Shown here piece by piece: positions 55,501 through 64,000 of a DNA stretch of 64,000 nucleotides. Below the pieces are notes generated by a model. It did no database searches. It was not told where the DNA came from and worked only from the letters and a program-made list of their open reading frames with translations. Numbering within the stretch: position 1 is the stretch's first letter; every line of letters starts with the position of its first letter. Source of the stretch: Erwinia sp. 198 (lineage in GTDB: Bacteria; Pseudomonadota; Gammaproteobacteria; Enterobacterales; Enterobacteriaceae). Location: the NCBI RefSeq assembly GCF_003937915.1, contig NZ_RHUM01000010.1, positions 138,210-202,209 on the forward strand, given 5' to 3'. Made by a program: the position numbers and the translations under genes.

Positions 55501-57658
55501 ATTGGTCGTTTGCCAGCGCCTTTAACGAGCAGCTGTTGATAAAACGCGGCAGGGTGTCAGCAGGGAAATAGCGCAGCTGCCCGCTTTCCGCCTTTAACAA
55601 CGCCTGAAAAGACATGGCCGGAAACCCGTTAAAAATCATGGTGAGCGCCATCACCGGGCCGTCAGCAAGCTGCCGTTCTGAAACAATCGGCTGGCTCATC
55701 CGCCAGCGGCGGGCCAGATCTGATTTAACAACGTTGAGCTGCCAGGCTGGGTTTTGCGCCTCCAGCGTCGGGTTATAGCGCCCATAGCGGATGCGATACG
55801 CGCGCTGCCTCAGCGAGCTGGCCTCCGGGGACTGAAGCTGCTTATCCAGGCTAATTTCGCAGCGCAGCTGGTAGCTGTGTGCAAAACGGTTTTTCCCATC
55901 GGCTTCGGTAAGCAGCGACGTAATCACGAAATCGATCGCCAGCGTATCGGTTATAACCGCCGTCGGCCGGGTATTCTCACTCTGCCAGCGATCCGGCGCA
56001 ACGCGGGTCAGGATCATCAGCGGCGCATCCTGCGTGCTCAGGCGGGCAATAATCGGCGGCAGGCTGATGTAGCCATTAGGCACGGGAACGGGCACGCTCA
56101 GCGTCTGCGGTGCCGGATTCGGCCTTGCGCCGTCTGGCGGCAGCCGCCAGATCTTGACCAGCGGCGGATGGTTTGCCGGTTTGCCATTCTCTATCCGCCG
56201 CAGATCGGCTGCCGACCATGTCAGCCCCAGCAGCGCCGTGCCCTGCGCTTTGCCCAGCCGGATCGACGAAAGCGGCTCATCCGTCTCTGCGGCGTTTAAA
56301 AAGAAGCGCTGGATCTCTCCCGTGTGGCCGTTGCCCAGCCTTTGCCGCGCTACCGCCACGCGCGTGGCGTAATTTTCCCCGCGGTCATCGCGCATAAACT
56401 GCCTGCCGTCTGCTGAAACCTCCACGCCGCGAGCAAAAACCAGCGCATGAGTGATATGGCCGACGTCGTCCCGTTCAAACAGCATATCGTGCGACAGGAA
56501 GCGATACTGATTATGGACGGAGGTTGACGGGCCGTTCAGCGCGTAATCGGTCATGGGCTTTCTGCCACCGCCTGGCATAAACGCGTTCTGCTCGATTTTC
56601 ACCGTGGTTTTATTGCTGCTCAGTACGCCGCGATGGGTCAACGAAACCAGCACCGGCTGATTATCAATAACGGCCAGCTTATTGATTGAGGCGTCGGCAT
56701 CCTGCGAACAGACATCCTGAGCACAGCCGGGAAAGCTCAGCGCATGGCCCGGGCGCTGCGACGTTTCCTGTCGGGCGATAGCAAACGGGATCAGATGGAC
56801 ACTGGTATCGCTATAGGAGTTACGAGCCAGGGAAACCAGCGGCGGCAGCGCGGCATCTTCACCTGACGGCCTTTCCATTACTATCGGCGGCGTGACCACC
56901 AGCACGCCGGGAAAAGGCAGCGCATCGACGCGGCTGCTTTCCGGCGGCGTTGCCAGCACGCGCATTTTTACAGTGTTGCGCCGAAAGTAGAAGGTGCGAA
57001 CGCCAAAATCCCGGCCCGGATCGCTGACGGTTTCCTGCGGTATGGCGCGTCCTACAATGTAATCGTCGGCCCTGCCCGGCTGCGGATCGTACTCAAACCA
57101 GGTCGAGCTTCTTCTGCTGTGAAACGAGCCCGCCCCGCCCAGCGTTACGCCCAGCAGCACTTCTTTCGCCTCGTGTTCGCAAGCCGCGTACGCCGACAGC
57201 GGATCCTGAGAGTTTCCCTGTCGGTTAATCTGACGGCATAAACGATAGGCGGACTGCTGGAGCTGGCTGTCGCAGTCCGCCTGGGTGTACCCGTAGGTGG
57301 CATAGCCGTGACGATAGCAGAGGTCGTGCATCACGCAGGCCTGGCGAAAGCGCAGGGAAATGGCCGACCCGTCATCCGCAGGCCTGAAAGCGATTTTTTC
57401 CATCAGTTTCGGGATGGAGCAGTTCAGCCCCGTACCCTGGCCGCCCAGAATCGCCTCCGTAGCCAGCGAAGCGCGATAGGTGGTAAAGGTGGAAGGTGCT
57501 TCCGTCTCTTCCGGCTGGGCCAGATCCGGAAAAACTTTTTCAGCGGCCATGCCGCTAAATAAACGGCAGACGATAAGCGTCAGGGCCAATAATATTAAGC
57601 ATCCTGCCAGTAAAGTTAGCCAGCGATGGGAACAAATAAATGCTTTTAGTCTGGCCAT
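55499..57658 (-). CDS. Membrane-anchored protein with phospholipase A2-type active-site motif, unrecognised family
   Basis: This 719-residue protein is of no family I can name. A hydrophobic segment at ~13-31 suggests a signal anchor; LLAGC20 resembles a lipobox, but the hydrophobic run continues past it. Residues ~72-115 read GGQGTGLNCS ... FRQACVMHDLCYRHG, with Cys108, His111, Asp112, Cys114 and Tyr115. This is the Cys-x-x-His-Asp-x-Cys-Tyr helix of secreted phospholipases A2, with a glycine-rich loop ahead where the calcium loop should be. Several further Cys (129, 141, 160) could form disulfides. The remaining ~550 residues look all-beta, with repeated short strand patterns suggestive of a propeller. 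It probably acts outside the cytoplasm on lipids or as a non-catalytic binding domain. No immunity or secretion partner is adjacent. Confidence 0.7.
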   Translation of the reverse strand: MARLKAFICSHRWLTLLAGCLILLALTLIVCRLFSGMAAEKVFPDLAQPEETEAPSTFTTYRASLATEAILGGQGTGLNCSIPKLMEKIAFRPADDGSAISLRFRQACVMHDLCYRHGYATYGYTQADCDSQLQQSAYRLCRQINRQGNSQDPLSAYAACEHEAKEVLLGVTLGGAGSFHSRRSSTWFEYDPQPGRADDYIVGRAIPQETVSDPGRDFGVRTFYFRRNTVKMRVLATPPESSRVDALPFPGVLVVTPPIVMERPSGEDAALPPLVSLARNSYSDTSVHLIPFAIARQETSQRPGHALSFPGCAQDVCSQDADASINKLAVIDNQPVLVSLTHRGVLSSNKTTVKIEQNAFMPGGGRKPMTDYALNGPSTSVHNQYRFLSHDMLFERDDVGHITHALVFARGVEVSADGRQFMRDDRGENYATRVAVARQRLGNGHTGEIQRFFLNAAETDEPLSSIRLGKAQGTALLGLTWSAADLRRIENGKPANHPPLVKIWRLPPDGARPNPAPQTLSVPVPVPNGYISLPPIIARLSTQDAPLMILTRVAPDRWQSENTRPTAVITDTLAIDFVITSLLTEADGKNRFAHSYQLRCEISLDKQLQSPEASSLRQRAYRIRYGRYNPTLEAQNPAWQLNVVKSDLARRWRMSQPIVSERQLADGPVMALTMIFNGFPAMSFQALLKAESGQLRYFPADTLPRFINSCSLKALANDQ

Positions 57659-57851
57659 AATGGACGCCCCTTGTTAAGCCTGCCGCTGCGTTGGTAGTAA
57701 GGCGATTCGGGCCTTTTTCTGAGAATATTGAAGGGAGTATAGGCACGCTTATATTTACGCAGGCAACGACTTGCAGGGGGACAGGTAATTTCAAAATAAA
57801 AAACGAATGCGGCGGCCGCGTACGCGATCAATCACTAGCGGCGAAGGAAAA

Positions 57852-58131
57852 TAAAAGCCAGCCGGGACTGGCTTTTAGGTTGCTGACAAACTTATACCTC
57901 ACTAACGGGCCGCTTGCAGATTGGTGAAATGCGGCAAAGGCAGATCGGAACACGGACACGCCGTAGATACGTCCCTGTCGGCTCGTTTGGCGCGTCCATG
58001 CGCCAAAACGGTCCGCTTATCCTCTCAGTCTCTGCCGCCGTGAAACAGCTGGATTGCTTTAAAAAACACCAGGATGGATCCGCTATCCAGGTTTGTCAGC
58101 AGACAAAGCCAGCCGGAGCTGGCTTTGTCCG
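57852..58131. repeat. Palindromic MITE-like intergenic element
   Basis: The left end has AAAGCCAGCCGGGACTGGCT, then TGCTGACAAAC. The right end has GTTTGTCAGCA, then AAAGCCAGCCGGAGCTGGCT. The ends are inverted copies of each other over ~38 bp, each with its own small hairpin. A strong hairpin TTTGGCGC-GTCCAT-GCGCCAAA at 57986-58007 lies at the centre. It fills the gap between the PLA2-motif gene and fepA; its end hairpins may also act as terminators. No ORF inside. The interior looks like dispersed intergenic repeats known in related genera, but this is from memory. Confidence 0.55.
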
Positions 58132-58134
58132 TGC

Positions 58135-60309
58135 TTAAAACGAAAGCGTAACGCCCGCGTACCAGGCGCGGCCAGGCTCGTTATAGGTCGAAGCCCCTGC
58201 GTTTTCACGATAAATACGCTTATCAAACAGGTTGTTGACGCCCGTTTTCAGCTGCACATCCTTTATAACGGTATAGTTCACGCCAATGCCCACGATAGAG
58301 TAAGGCGCCACCTCTTTATCGGAAAGCGAACCATTTTCAGTATTAATTTCGGCGTATTGACGGGGTTTTTGCTTGCCGTAGAACGTCCAGTTCAGGTTGG
58401 TAGAAAGCTTGCTGGTCACCTTATAATCCAGCAGCGTATTAATGGTATATTCAGGAATAATCGACAGCGGATTGCCGGTATCTTTATTTTCCGAAGTGAT
58501 CATATAGGTCGCATTAGTACGCCATTCCAGCATTTCTTCAATCAACGGAATAGTCAGGTTACCTTCCAGCCCTTCCACCAGCGCTTTGCCGCCGTTTTCC
58601 CAGCGCAGAACATGATAGCCATCCGAGGCGATACCAATAAAATCCGTGCCGGAGACGATTTTATTTTTATAATCGTTACGGAAATAAGTAATTCCTGCCG
58701 CATAGCCCGCGTTGGCAAACTCCAGACCAACTTCTTTATTAATGCTGATTTCCGGATCCAGATCGTTGTTGCCCATCAAATAACATTTGCTGTCGATACC
58801 GATCGGGCAGCCGTTGCCCCGTGTTTTCAGTAAATAACCTTCGCTGGACTGATAGAGGTTAGGCGCTTTAAATACGCGCGCAATGCCGGCTTTCAGCTTG
58901 AAGTGTTCACCTAATGCCTGAGAAGCGTTGAGGCTGGGGCTGTAATTGGTGCCGAACCTGCTGTGATAGTCAACGCGTAAACCGGGTATCAGGTTGGTGC
59001 CGACGATCGGCTCAATATTATCTTCCAGATAAAGCGCGCTCATCTCCGCGCTGTTTTTAGCGCTGCGGTTGTCCGTAATGCCGCTGCCCGACACGCCGCT
59101 GGCATTGGTAGCGCGCATCGAAGCGGGATCGTTCAGCACTTCACGGTTCCACTCTGCTCCCACCGTCAGCGTCTGCTCCAGCCATTTTTCCACGGGGATA
59201 GTTGCTTCGCCGCTGGTACGGTAATTTTGCAGACGGCTGGTGTCGTAAGTCTCGCTGTCGATCATTCCTTCGACGCGACCTGTCGTGCCTTCATGCAGAC
59301 GGGTATTGTTGGTTTTCTCGTAGTAAAAGCCAACTTTTGACTGTCCCCAGTCCCAAACGCCATTGTGCGTAATGCCATAGGTCTGACGATACATGCGGTT
59401 GGTTTCGTGGCCGTACAGCGTCGGCACCAGATCGCTGATATTACCGTTACTGTGCTGCGTATCGCCCGCATAGATATTGCCCTGACGGCTATAGCCGAGA
59501 TCGAAATCGACAATTTGCGTCGGCGTCATTTTCCAGGAAAGCTGCGCGTTAATATCTTTATTGCGTACCCCTTCCCGGCCCGCCGCGTGGCTACCGTTTT
59601 CTGCGGTATTGATATCGTATGCATCGGCGCCGGTTTTATTGATATTGCCATACAGCCGCGCGGTCAGTGCTTCGCCCGCCAGTGGGCCGCTCAGGCTAAA
59701 GTTAGCGCGTTTGGTGGCGCCTTCCTTGTCGTTTTCCGGCTGGTTGGTAAACAGCGACAGCGAACCGTGCCAGTCGTTGGTAGGACGCTTCGTGATGATA
59801 TTAATTACGCCGCCCGCCGCGCCAGAGCCGTAGCGCGCCGCCGCTGGCCCGCGCAGTACTTCTATACGCTCGACCATCTCCGCCGGTACCCAGTTGCTGT
59901 CGCCGCGCGTATCGCGTTCCCCGCGCCAGCTGTAGCGAACGGAATTGCGCGACCTCGTCGGTATACCGTCAATCAGGATCAGCGTGTTTTCCGGCCCCAT
60001 ACCGCGAATATCGATTTGCCGGTTGTTACCGCGGCTGCCTGTGGCGCTGTTGCCGGTCAGGTTGACGCCGGGCATCTTGCGGATAATGTCGGAAAGGTCG
60101 TTAACGGGCGGCTCTTTGGCAATATCTTCCGCGGTAATGATCGAAACGCCCGGCTGCTGTTTTAGCTGCTCTTCAGCAGAGCGGGTTACCACCATTTCCG
60201 CCTCGTTATCTTCGATTGCTTCGGTTTCAGCCGTCCAGGCCGGGCCGCTTGCAAAGCAGGCGATAGCTATTGCCAACGGCTTGATTTGAAAACTTTTTAT
60301 GTCAACCAT
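58135..60309 (-). CDS. fepA: Ferric enterobactin (catecholate) TonB-dependent receptor
   Basis: This 724-residue receptor (E. coli FepA 746 precursor) has a signal peptide ending near GPAWTAE. The plug segment LKQQPGVSIITAEDI, IRKMPGVNLTGNSATGSRGN and QIDIRGMGPENTLILIDG closely follow FepA, and the barrel ends in YNEPGRAWYAGVTLSF. It imports ferric catecholate siderophores with TonB. The usual neighbours (fes, entF, fepB-G) are absent, so it stands alone. A Fur box lies upstream at 60352-60370. AGGG precedes the ATG by 9 bp. Confidence 0.92.
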   Translation of the reverse strand: MVDIKSFQIKPLAIAIACFASGPAWTAETEAIEDNEAEMVVTRSAEEQLKQQPGVSIITAEDIAKEPPVNDLSDIIRKMPGVNLTGNSATGSRGNNRQIDIRGMGPENTLILIDGIPTRSRNSVRYSWRGERDTRGDSNWVPAEMVERIEVLRGPAAARYGSGAAGGVINIITKRPTNDWHGSLSLFTNQPENDKEGATKRANFSLSGPLAGEALTARLYGNINKTGADAYDINTAENGSHAAGREGVRNKDINAQLSWKMTPTQIVDFDLGYSRQGNIYAGDTQHSNGNISDLVPTLYGHETNRMYRQTYGITHNGVWDWGQSKVGFYYEKTNNTRLHEGTTGRVEGMIDSETYDTSRLQNYRTSGEATIPVEKWLEQTLTVGAEWNREVLNDPASMRATNASGVSGSGITDNRSAKNSAEMSALYLEDNIEPIVGTNLIPGLRVDYHSRFGTNYSPSLNASQALGEHFKLKAGIARVFKAPNLYQSSEGYLLKTRGNGCPIGIDSKCYLMGNNDLDPEISINKEVGLEFANAGYAAGITYFRNDYKNKIVSGTDFIGIASDGYHVLRWENGGKALVEGLEGNLTIPLIEEMLEWRTNATYMITSENKDTGNPLSIIPEYTINTLLDYKVTSKLSTNLNWTFYGKQKPRQYAEINTENGSLSDKEVAPYSIVGIGVNYTVIKDVQLKTGVNNLFDKRIYRENAGASTYNEPGRAWYAGVTLSF

Positions 60310-60351
60310 TAATCATATCCCTGATTATTTATTATGCCTTGTTAAATGCGC

Positions 60352-60370
60352 ATGATAACGATAACTATTC
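60352..60370. promoter_or_regulatory. Fur box upstream of fepA
   Basis: ATGATAACGATAACTATTC contains two GATAAC hexamers and a third imperfect one, close to the GATAAT triple-hexamer Fur pattern. It lies about 45 bp before the fepA start. Confidence 0.7.
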
Positions 60371-60607
60371 TCTTTTAAATAATAAAGGATGAATTTCACA
60401 ATTTACTTTTCCTTGCAAAGCAGCAAGTAAACGGGTTTGGATGGCGGAGACCGTCACTGCCAGCAGCAGTAATCACACCGCGCGTTATCTGAGCCAGACG
60501 GATTGCCATCATTCTTTCACCGCCCTGTTAAAAATTTTCTTGCTCTTTCTGGCGCCAGTAGGGCTATGGTTAACGAGTCAACCCAACCATAAGCTGAGGA
60601 AACACGC

Positions 60608-61429
60608 ATGAGCACGCTCAGGACGCAGGATGGTACGCAGATTTATTACAAAGACTGGGGCAAGGGTAAGCCGGTTCTGTTCAGTCACGGCTGGCCGCTG
60701 GATGCCGATATGTGGGACAGCCAGATGAATTTTCTGGCCGAACGCGGCTACCGCGTTATCGCCTTCGACCGTCGCGGTTTTGGCCGTTCCGATCAGCCAT
60801 GGGAAGGGTATAACTATGACACTTTCGCATCCGATATTAATGACCTAATCGGATATCTCGATCTGCACGATATTACTCTGGTCGGCTTCTCGATGGGCGG
60901 CGGCGACGTGACCCGCTATATCGGCCGCTACGGCACCGGACGCGTTAGCAGCCTGGCGCTGCTGGGTGCGGTTACGCCGATTTTTATCAAAACCGACGAT
61001 CATCCTGAAGGCGTGGACAAATCTGTTTTTGACGATATCAAGGCAGGATTACGCAAAGATCGCGCGCAGTTTATCAGCGATTTCGCCACGCCCTTCTACG
61101 GTCTCAACAAGGGAATGACGGTATCAGAAGGCGTAAAAACGCAGACGCTGAATATCGCGCTGCTGGCTTCGCTGAAAGGCACCATCGACTGCGTGACCGC
61201 TTTCTCAGAAACCGATTTCCGCCCGGACGTGCAGAAGATCGACGTGCCGACGCTGGTTATTCACGGCAGCAGCGACCAGGTCGTGCCTTTTGAGGCAACA
61301 GGCAAGCTGGCCGCCGAAACCATCACGGGCGCGCAGTTAAAAATTTACGACGGCGCACCACACGGCTTTGCCGTTACGCATCAGCAGCAGCTTAACGAGG
61401 ATCTGCTGGCTTTCCTGCAGGCTCGTTAA
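60608..61429 (+). CDS. Alpha/beta hydrolase, non-haem chloroperoxidase/esterase type
   Basis: This 273-residue cytoplasmic protein has an oxyanion motif FSHGWPLDADMW (~25), the nucleophile elbow GFSMGGG (Ser ~98), the acid in HGSSDQVVP (~223) and His in DGAPHGFAV (~253), the set of cofactor-free haloperoxidases. These catalyse perhydrolysis or ester hydrolysis; the natural substrate is unknown. TGAGGAAAC lies 5 bp before the ATG. It stands alone with its own terminator. Confidence 0.88.
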   Translation: MSTLRTQDGTQIYYKDWGKGKPVLFSHGWPLDADMWDSQMNFLAERGYRVIAFDRRGFGRSDQPWEGYNYDTFASDINDLIGYLDLHDITLVGFSMGGGDVTRYIGRYGTGRVSSLALLGAVTPIFIKTDDHPEGVDKSVFDDIKAGLRKDRAQFISDFATPFYGLNKGMTVSEGVKTQTLNIALLASLKGTIDCVTAFSETDFRPDVQKIDVPTLVIHGSSDQVVPFEATGKLAAETITGAQLKIYDGAPHGFAVTHQQQLNEDLLAFLQAR

Positions 61430-61449
61430 CACTTGCGCGAGAAAACGGT

Positions 61450-61470
61450 AAGGGGCTACTGCCCCTTTTT
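61450..61470 (+). terminator. Terminator after the alpha/beta hydrolase gene
   Basis: AAGGGGC-TACT-GCCCCTT followed by T3; it touches the convergent birA stop and may serve both. Confidence 0.75.
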
Positions 61471-62434
61471 ATTTATCCTGTGGACGCAGAGAGATTTCGC
61501 CGCCGACCCAGGATTTGCGCACGCCATCCTGTTCCAGGATCAAGCCGCCCTGCTGATCGATGCCTCTGGCGATGCCCGGTATCTCACGGTCGCCTATCAG
61601 CAGCTTCACCGGCCGGTTCAGGAAATTGTCCAGCTTGCTCCAGCGCTCAATAAAAGGCGCAAGGCCCTCACGCTCAAAAAGCTGAAGGGATCCGCGCATA
61701 TTATTGACCAGGCTGGCAGCCAGCTTGTTTCTGTCTATCGTGACACCTGCTTCCTCCAGGTTGATCCACGCCTGATTAACCACGCTCGCGTCCGGCGAGC
61801 GCATCGCCAGGTTAATGCCTGTGCCGATCACGATATTCGCCGCATCGCCCGCTTTTCCCGTTAATTCCACAAGAATGCCGGCGAGTTTACGATCGTTCAG
61901 GTAGAGATCGTTAGGCCATTTTACCCTGACGTCGCTTGCGCCCAGCGCCTGTAAGACTTCCGCCGTTACAATACCGATAACCAGACTTAACCCCATCGCA
62001 GCAAGCGGGCCTTGCTCCAGCCGCCAGTACATAGAGAGATAAAGGTTGGAACCGAAGGGAGAAAACCACTGACGCCCGCGACGACCGCGACCCGCCTGCT
62101 GATATTCCGCCACGCAGGCATCGCCGGATTGCAGCGTAGCCATTCTGTCCAGTAAATACTGATTGGTGGAGTCGATCACCGGGATCACCGCCAGGCCGCC
62201 CTGATCCAGCTGTGAAAGGATCGTTTCTTCATTCAGCAGCTGGATCGGGCCTGACAGGCTATAACCCTTACCGGTTACGGTAAAAACGTCAATGCCCCAC
62301 TCTTTGAGCGTCTGAATATGTTTATTAATGGCAGCACGGCTCATGCCCAGCCGCTCGCCCAGCTGTTCGCCGGAATGAAATTCGCCGTCGGCCAGAATGG
62401 CGACAAGTTTTAACGGCACGGTTTGATCTTTCAT
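61469..62434 (-). CDS. birA: Biotin-[acetyl-CoA carboxylase] ligase and biotin operon repressor
   Basis: This 321-residue protein (E. coli BirA 321) has an N-terminal winged helix ([21 protein letters not shown], ~18-38), the ligase loop [12 protein letters not shown] (~115-126) and the KWPNDLYL motif (~183). It biotinylates AccB and represses bio genes. Its ATG overlaps the murB stop (ATGA), as in E. coli. Confidence 0.97.
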   Translation of the reverse strand: MKDQTVPLKLVAILADGEFHSGEQLGERLGMSRAAINKHIQTLKEWGIDVFTVTGKGYSLSGPIQLLNEETILSQLDQGGLAVIPVIDSTNQYLLDRMATLQSGDACVAEYQQAGRGRRGRQWFSPFGSNLYLSMYWRLEQGPLAAMGLSLVIGIVTAEVLQALGASDVRVKWPNDLYLNDRKLAGILVELTGKAGDAANIVIGTGINLAMRSPDASVVNQAWINLEEAGVTIDRNKLAASLVNNMRGSLQLFEREGLAPFIERWSKLDNFLNRPVKLLIGDREIPGIARGIDQQGGLILEQDGVRKSWVGGEISLRPQDK

Positions 62435-63468
62435 GCAATGACTCCGACGGCATCCTGCTCGCCTTCGGCGCCGATAAAGCGCACTTCAGGTTCGAGCCAT
62501 ACATTGAATTTTTGTCCGACACGCTGACGAACTTCATGCGCCAGCGCCACAATATCGTTACTGGTTGCCCGATCCTTATTGATCAAGACCAGCGCCTGAT
62601 GTTGATGAACCGCCGCTCCGCCAACGCTGTAGCCTTTAAGATCGCAGCGGTCTATCAGCCAGCCCGCAGCCAGCTTTACGCTGCCGTCAGCCTGCGGATA
62701 GCGGGGCATATCCGGCCAGTCTGCCGCAATAGCGTCCGCCTGTTCCGCAGCGATCACCGGATTTTTAAAAAAGCTGCCGGCATTGCCCGTTTCGGCAGGA
62801 TTGGGCAGCTTGCTGCTGCGCATCGCACATACCGAGTCGAAAATCTGCTGTGGCGTGACCGTAGCTGAAGAAAGCCTGCTCAAATCGCCGTAGGTGATAA
62901 CAGGTAACCACTGCTTTTGCAGGATCAGACCAACGGCGATAATGGCGTAGCCGTATTGATATTGGTGTTTGAAGATACTGTCACGGTAGCCGAACTGGCA
63001 GTCCTGCGCAGAAAGGCGGCTGACCTTACCATCAGGCAGATGCAGAATATCGACATACTCGCAGACGTTTTTTAACTCGACGCCATAGGCGCCGATATTC
63101 TGAATAGGCGCCGAACCCGTGCAGCCGGGGATCATCGCCATGTTTTCCAGCCCGGGCAGCGCATTTTCCAGCGTGTACTGAACCAGCTGATGCCAGTTTT
63201 CTCCGGCACCTACATGCAGATGCCAGGCTTCCGCACTCTCTTTTACCGTTATGCCTTTGATACGATTAACGATGGCGGTACCGTTAAAGTCCTTTAAAAA
63301 CAGTATATTGCTTCCTTCACCTATTAACAGTGCCGGGCGCTGCTGGCGCTGGCTTTCCTGCCAGGCGGCGCTTAACGCTTCTGCCGTGGTCGCTATAACG
63401 ATATTTTGTGCAGAGACATCAAGATTAAATGTATTGAAAGGTTGTAAAGAGTGCTGCTGGCTGGACAT
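62431..63468 (-). CDS. murB: UDP-N-acetylenolpyruvoylglucosamine reductase
   Basis: This 345-residue type I MurB (E. coli 342) has an FAD domain with [12 protein letters not shown] (~47) and [26 protein letters not shown] (~105-130), the catalytic Ser in [12 protein letters not shown] (~229) and a final Glu in LEPEVRFIG. It reduces enolpyruvyl-UDP-GlcNAc to UDP-MurNAc. It lies directly downstream of the rrn operon and is coupled to birA. Confidence 0.97.
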   Translation of the reverse strand: MSSQQHSLQPFNTFNLDVSAQNIVIATTAEALSAAWQESQRQQRPALLIGEGSNILFLKDFNGTAIVNRIKGITVKESAEAWHLHVGAGENWHQLVQYTLENALPGLENMAMIPGCTGSAPIQNIGAYGVELKNVCEYVDILHLPDGKVSRLSAQDCQFGYRDSIFKHQYQYGYAIIAVGLILQKQWLPVITYGDLSRLSSATVTPQQIFDSVCAMRSSKLPNPAETGNAGSFFKNPVIAAEQADAIAADWPDMPRYPQADGSVKLAAGWLIDRCDLKGYSVGGAAVHQHQALVLINKDRATSNDIVALAHEVRQRVGQKFNVWLEPEVRFIGAEGEQDAVGVIA

Positions 63469-63848
63469 AAAACGGCCTTAACAAATTTATCTGCCCGTAG
63501 TTTACCCGATTTTCAGACCGGAAGCGTGGAAGGATTTGCTGTGGGATCGCGCTTGCGATAGTTTGCGAAACAGTGGAAAAGCAGGCGCGCAAGCGGGAAA
63601 CAGAAGGGTGGAAAAAAGCTTTTTTGGTTCTACTTTCGCATATTTTTGCAGCAAAAAAAAGCGTTGAGCGGCGTTTAAAATAGCCGGAAGCTGAACAGCA
63701 ACCCCGGTGGCGGACCGAAATCTGATGGTACAGGGAGGAGACGAGCTTTTATGCATTTTCTATACGCGTCTGGCCAGGGTAATTACGTCTGTCTTTCTGT
63801 CAGGCTGACTCTTTACGATCGCTACCCGGGTTTTCCCGGCGCACAAAC
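63469..63848. promoter_or_regulatory. Spacer between the rrn terminator and murB
   Basis: This gap of about 380 bp has no gene I can support. It holds a 14-bp palindrome AAAAAAGCTTTTTT at 63612-63625. The murB promoter must lie here, but no hexamer pair is convincing. Confidence 0.4.
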
Positions 63849-63878
63849 GCAAAAAACCCCGACCGTGAGGTCGGGGTT
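63849..63878 (-). terminator. rrn operon terminator
   Basis: On the minus strand AACCCCGACC-TCAC-GGTCGGGGTT is followed by T4, 12 bp after the 5S 3' end. Confidence 0.92.
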
Positions 63879-63889
63879 ATCGCAATCTG

Positions 63890-64000
63890 ATGCCTGGCAG
63901 TTCCCTACTCTCGCATGGGGAGGCCCCACACTACCATCGGCGCTACGGCGTTTCACTTCTGAGTTCGGCATGGGGTCAGGTGGGACCACCGCGCTAAAGC
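63890..64000 (-). rRNA. rrf: 5S rRNA (partial; 5' end outside window)
   Basis: The complement reads AGCGCGGTGGTCCCACCTGA, ... CCATGCCGAACTCAGAAGTG, ... GAGAGTAGGGAACTGCCAGGC, the enterobacterial 5S sequence. About 111 of ~120 nt are present. The rrn operon continues to the right on the minus strand; with murB-birA next to it this corresponds to the rrnB end of E. coli. Confidence 0.97.

Noticed and set aside
63502..63756. 84-codon ORF between murB and 5S rRNA
   Set aside because: No ribosome binding site or recognisable sequence; lies in the murB promoter region.

Overview
The window is chromosomal DNA from a gamma-proteobacterium of order Enterobacterales, most likely family Erwiniaceae (Mixta, Pantoea or Erwinia; the genus is a guess). 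The support is the near-colinear yhiN-pitA-uspB-uspA-rsmJ-prlC-rlmJ-gor block, the birA-murB-5S rRNA end of an rrn operon, yhhS/yhhT, proP and fepA, all resembling their E. coli counterparts, in fairly GC-rich DNA. No phage, integrase, IS element, tRNA or CRISPR array was seen.

Region 1 (1-23.75 kb) is a compact anaerobic purine/urate catabolism supercluster. On the minus strand is an operon for a Cys-type formate dehydrogenase H (running off the left edge), a four-cluster ferredoxin (YgfS-like) and an AegA/UacF-type Fe-S flavoprotein. Divergent from it are a molybdenum hydroxylase with Mo and FAD domains fused in one chain, its [2Fe-2S] subunit and the cytidylyltransferase MocA. Next come a sigma-54 activator of YgeV type (minus strand) and, divergent from it, ygeW-ygeX-ygeY-hyuA-yqeA. 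The last block is ygfK-ssnA-uacT. Three -24/-12 promoters (before the hydroxylase, ygeW and ygfK) each lie 119-200 bp downstream of a shared palindrome, TCTCA-N3-TGAGA, which I propose is the activator binding site. A decayed yqeB (XdhC/CoxI family) remnant sits tail-to-tail with yqeA, and FdhF has Cys where E. coli has selenocysteine. Together these suggest the system has moved away from selenium.

Region 2 (23.75-28 kb) holds a partial inositol-catabolism set: iolB and iolA on the minus strand and a divergent IolI-like TIM-barrel gene. Degenerate tandem-repeat arrays occupy the convergent junctions on both sides.

Region 3 (28-45 kb) is mixed accessory and housekeeping DNA: yhhS/yhhT, an orphan class II aldolase plus SsuA-like binding protein, a CSS-EAL c-di-GMP phosphodiesterase, an AT-rich orphan gene, proP, a Fur-controlled TonB receptor with a siderophore-binding protein, and a large autotransporter with 25-residue passenger repeats.

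Region 4 (44-55.5 kb) is the conserved yhiN...gor block, with a CPBP protease and rbn inserted and dtpB absent.

Region 5 (55.5-64 kb) has an unrecognised 719-residue membrane-anchored protein with a phospholipase A2-type Cys-x-x-His-Asp-x-Cys-Tyr motif, a palindromic MITE-like element, fepA with a Fur box, an alpha/beta hydrolase, birA, murB and the 3' part of a 5S rRNA gene.
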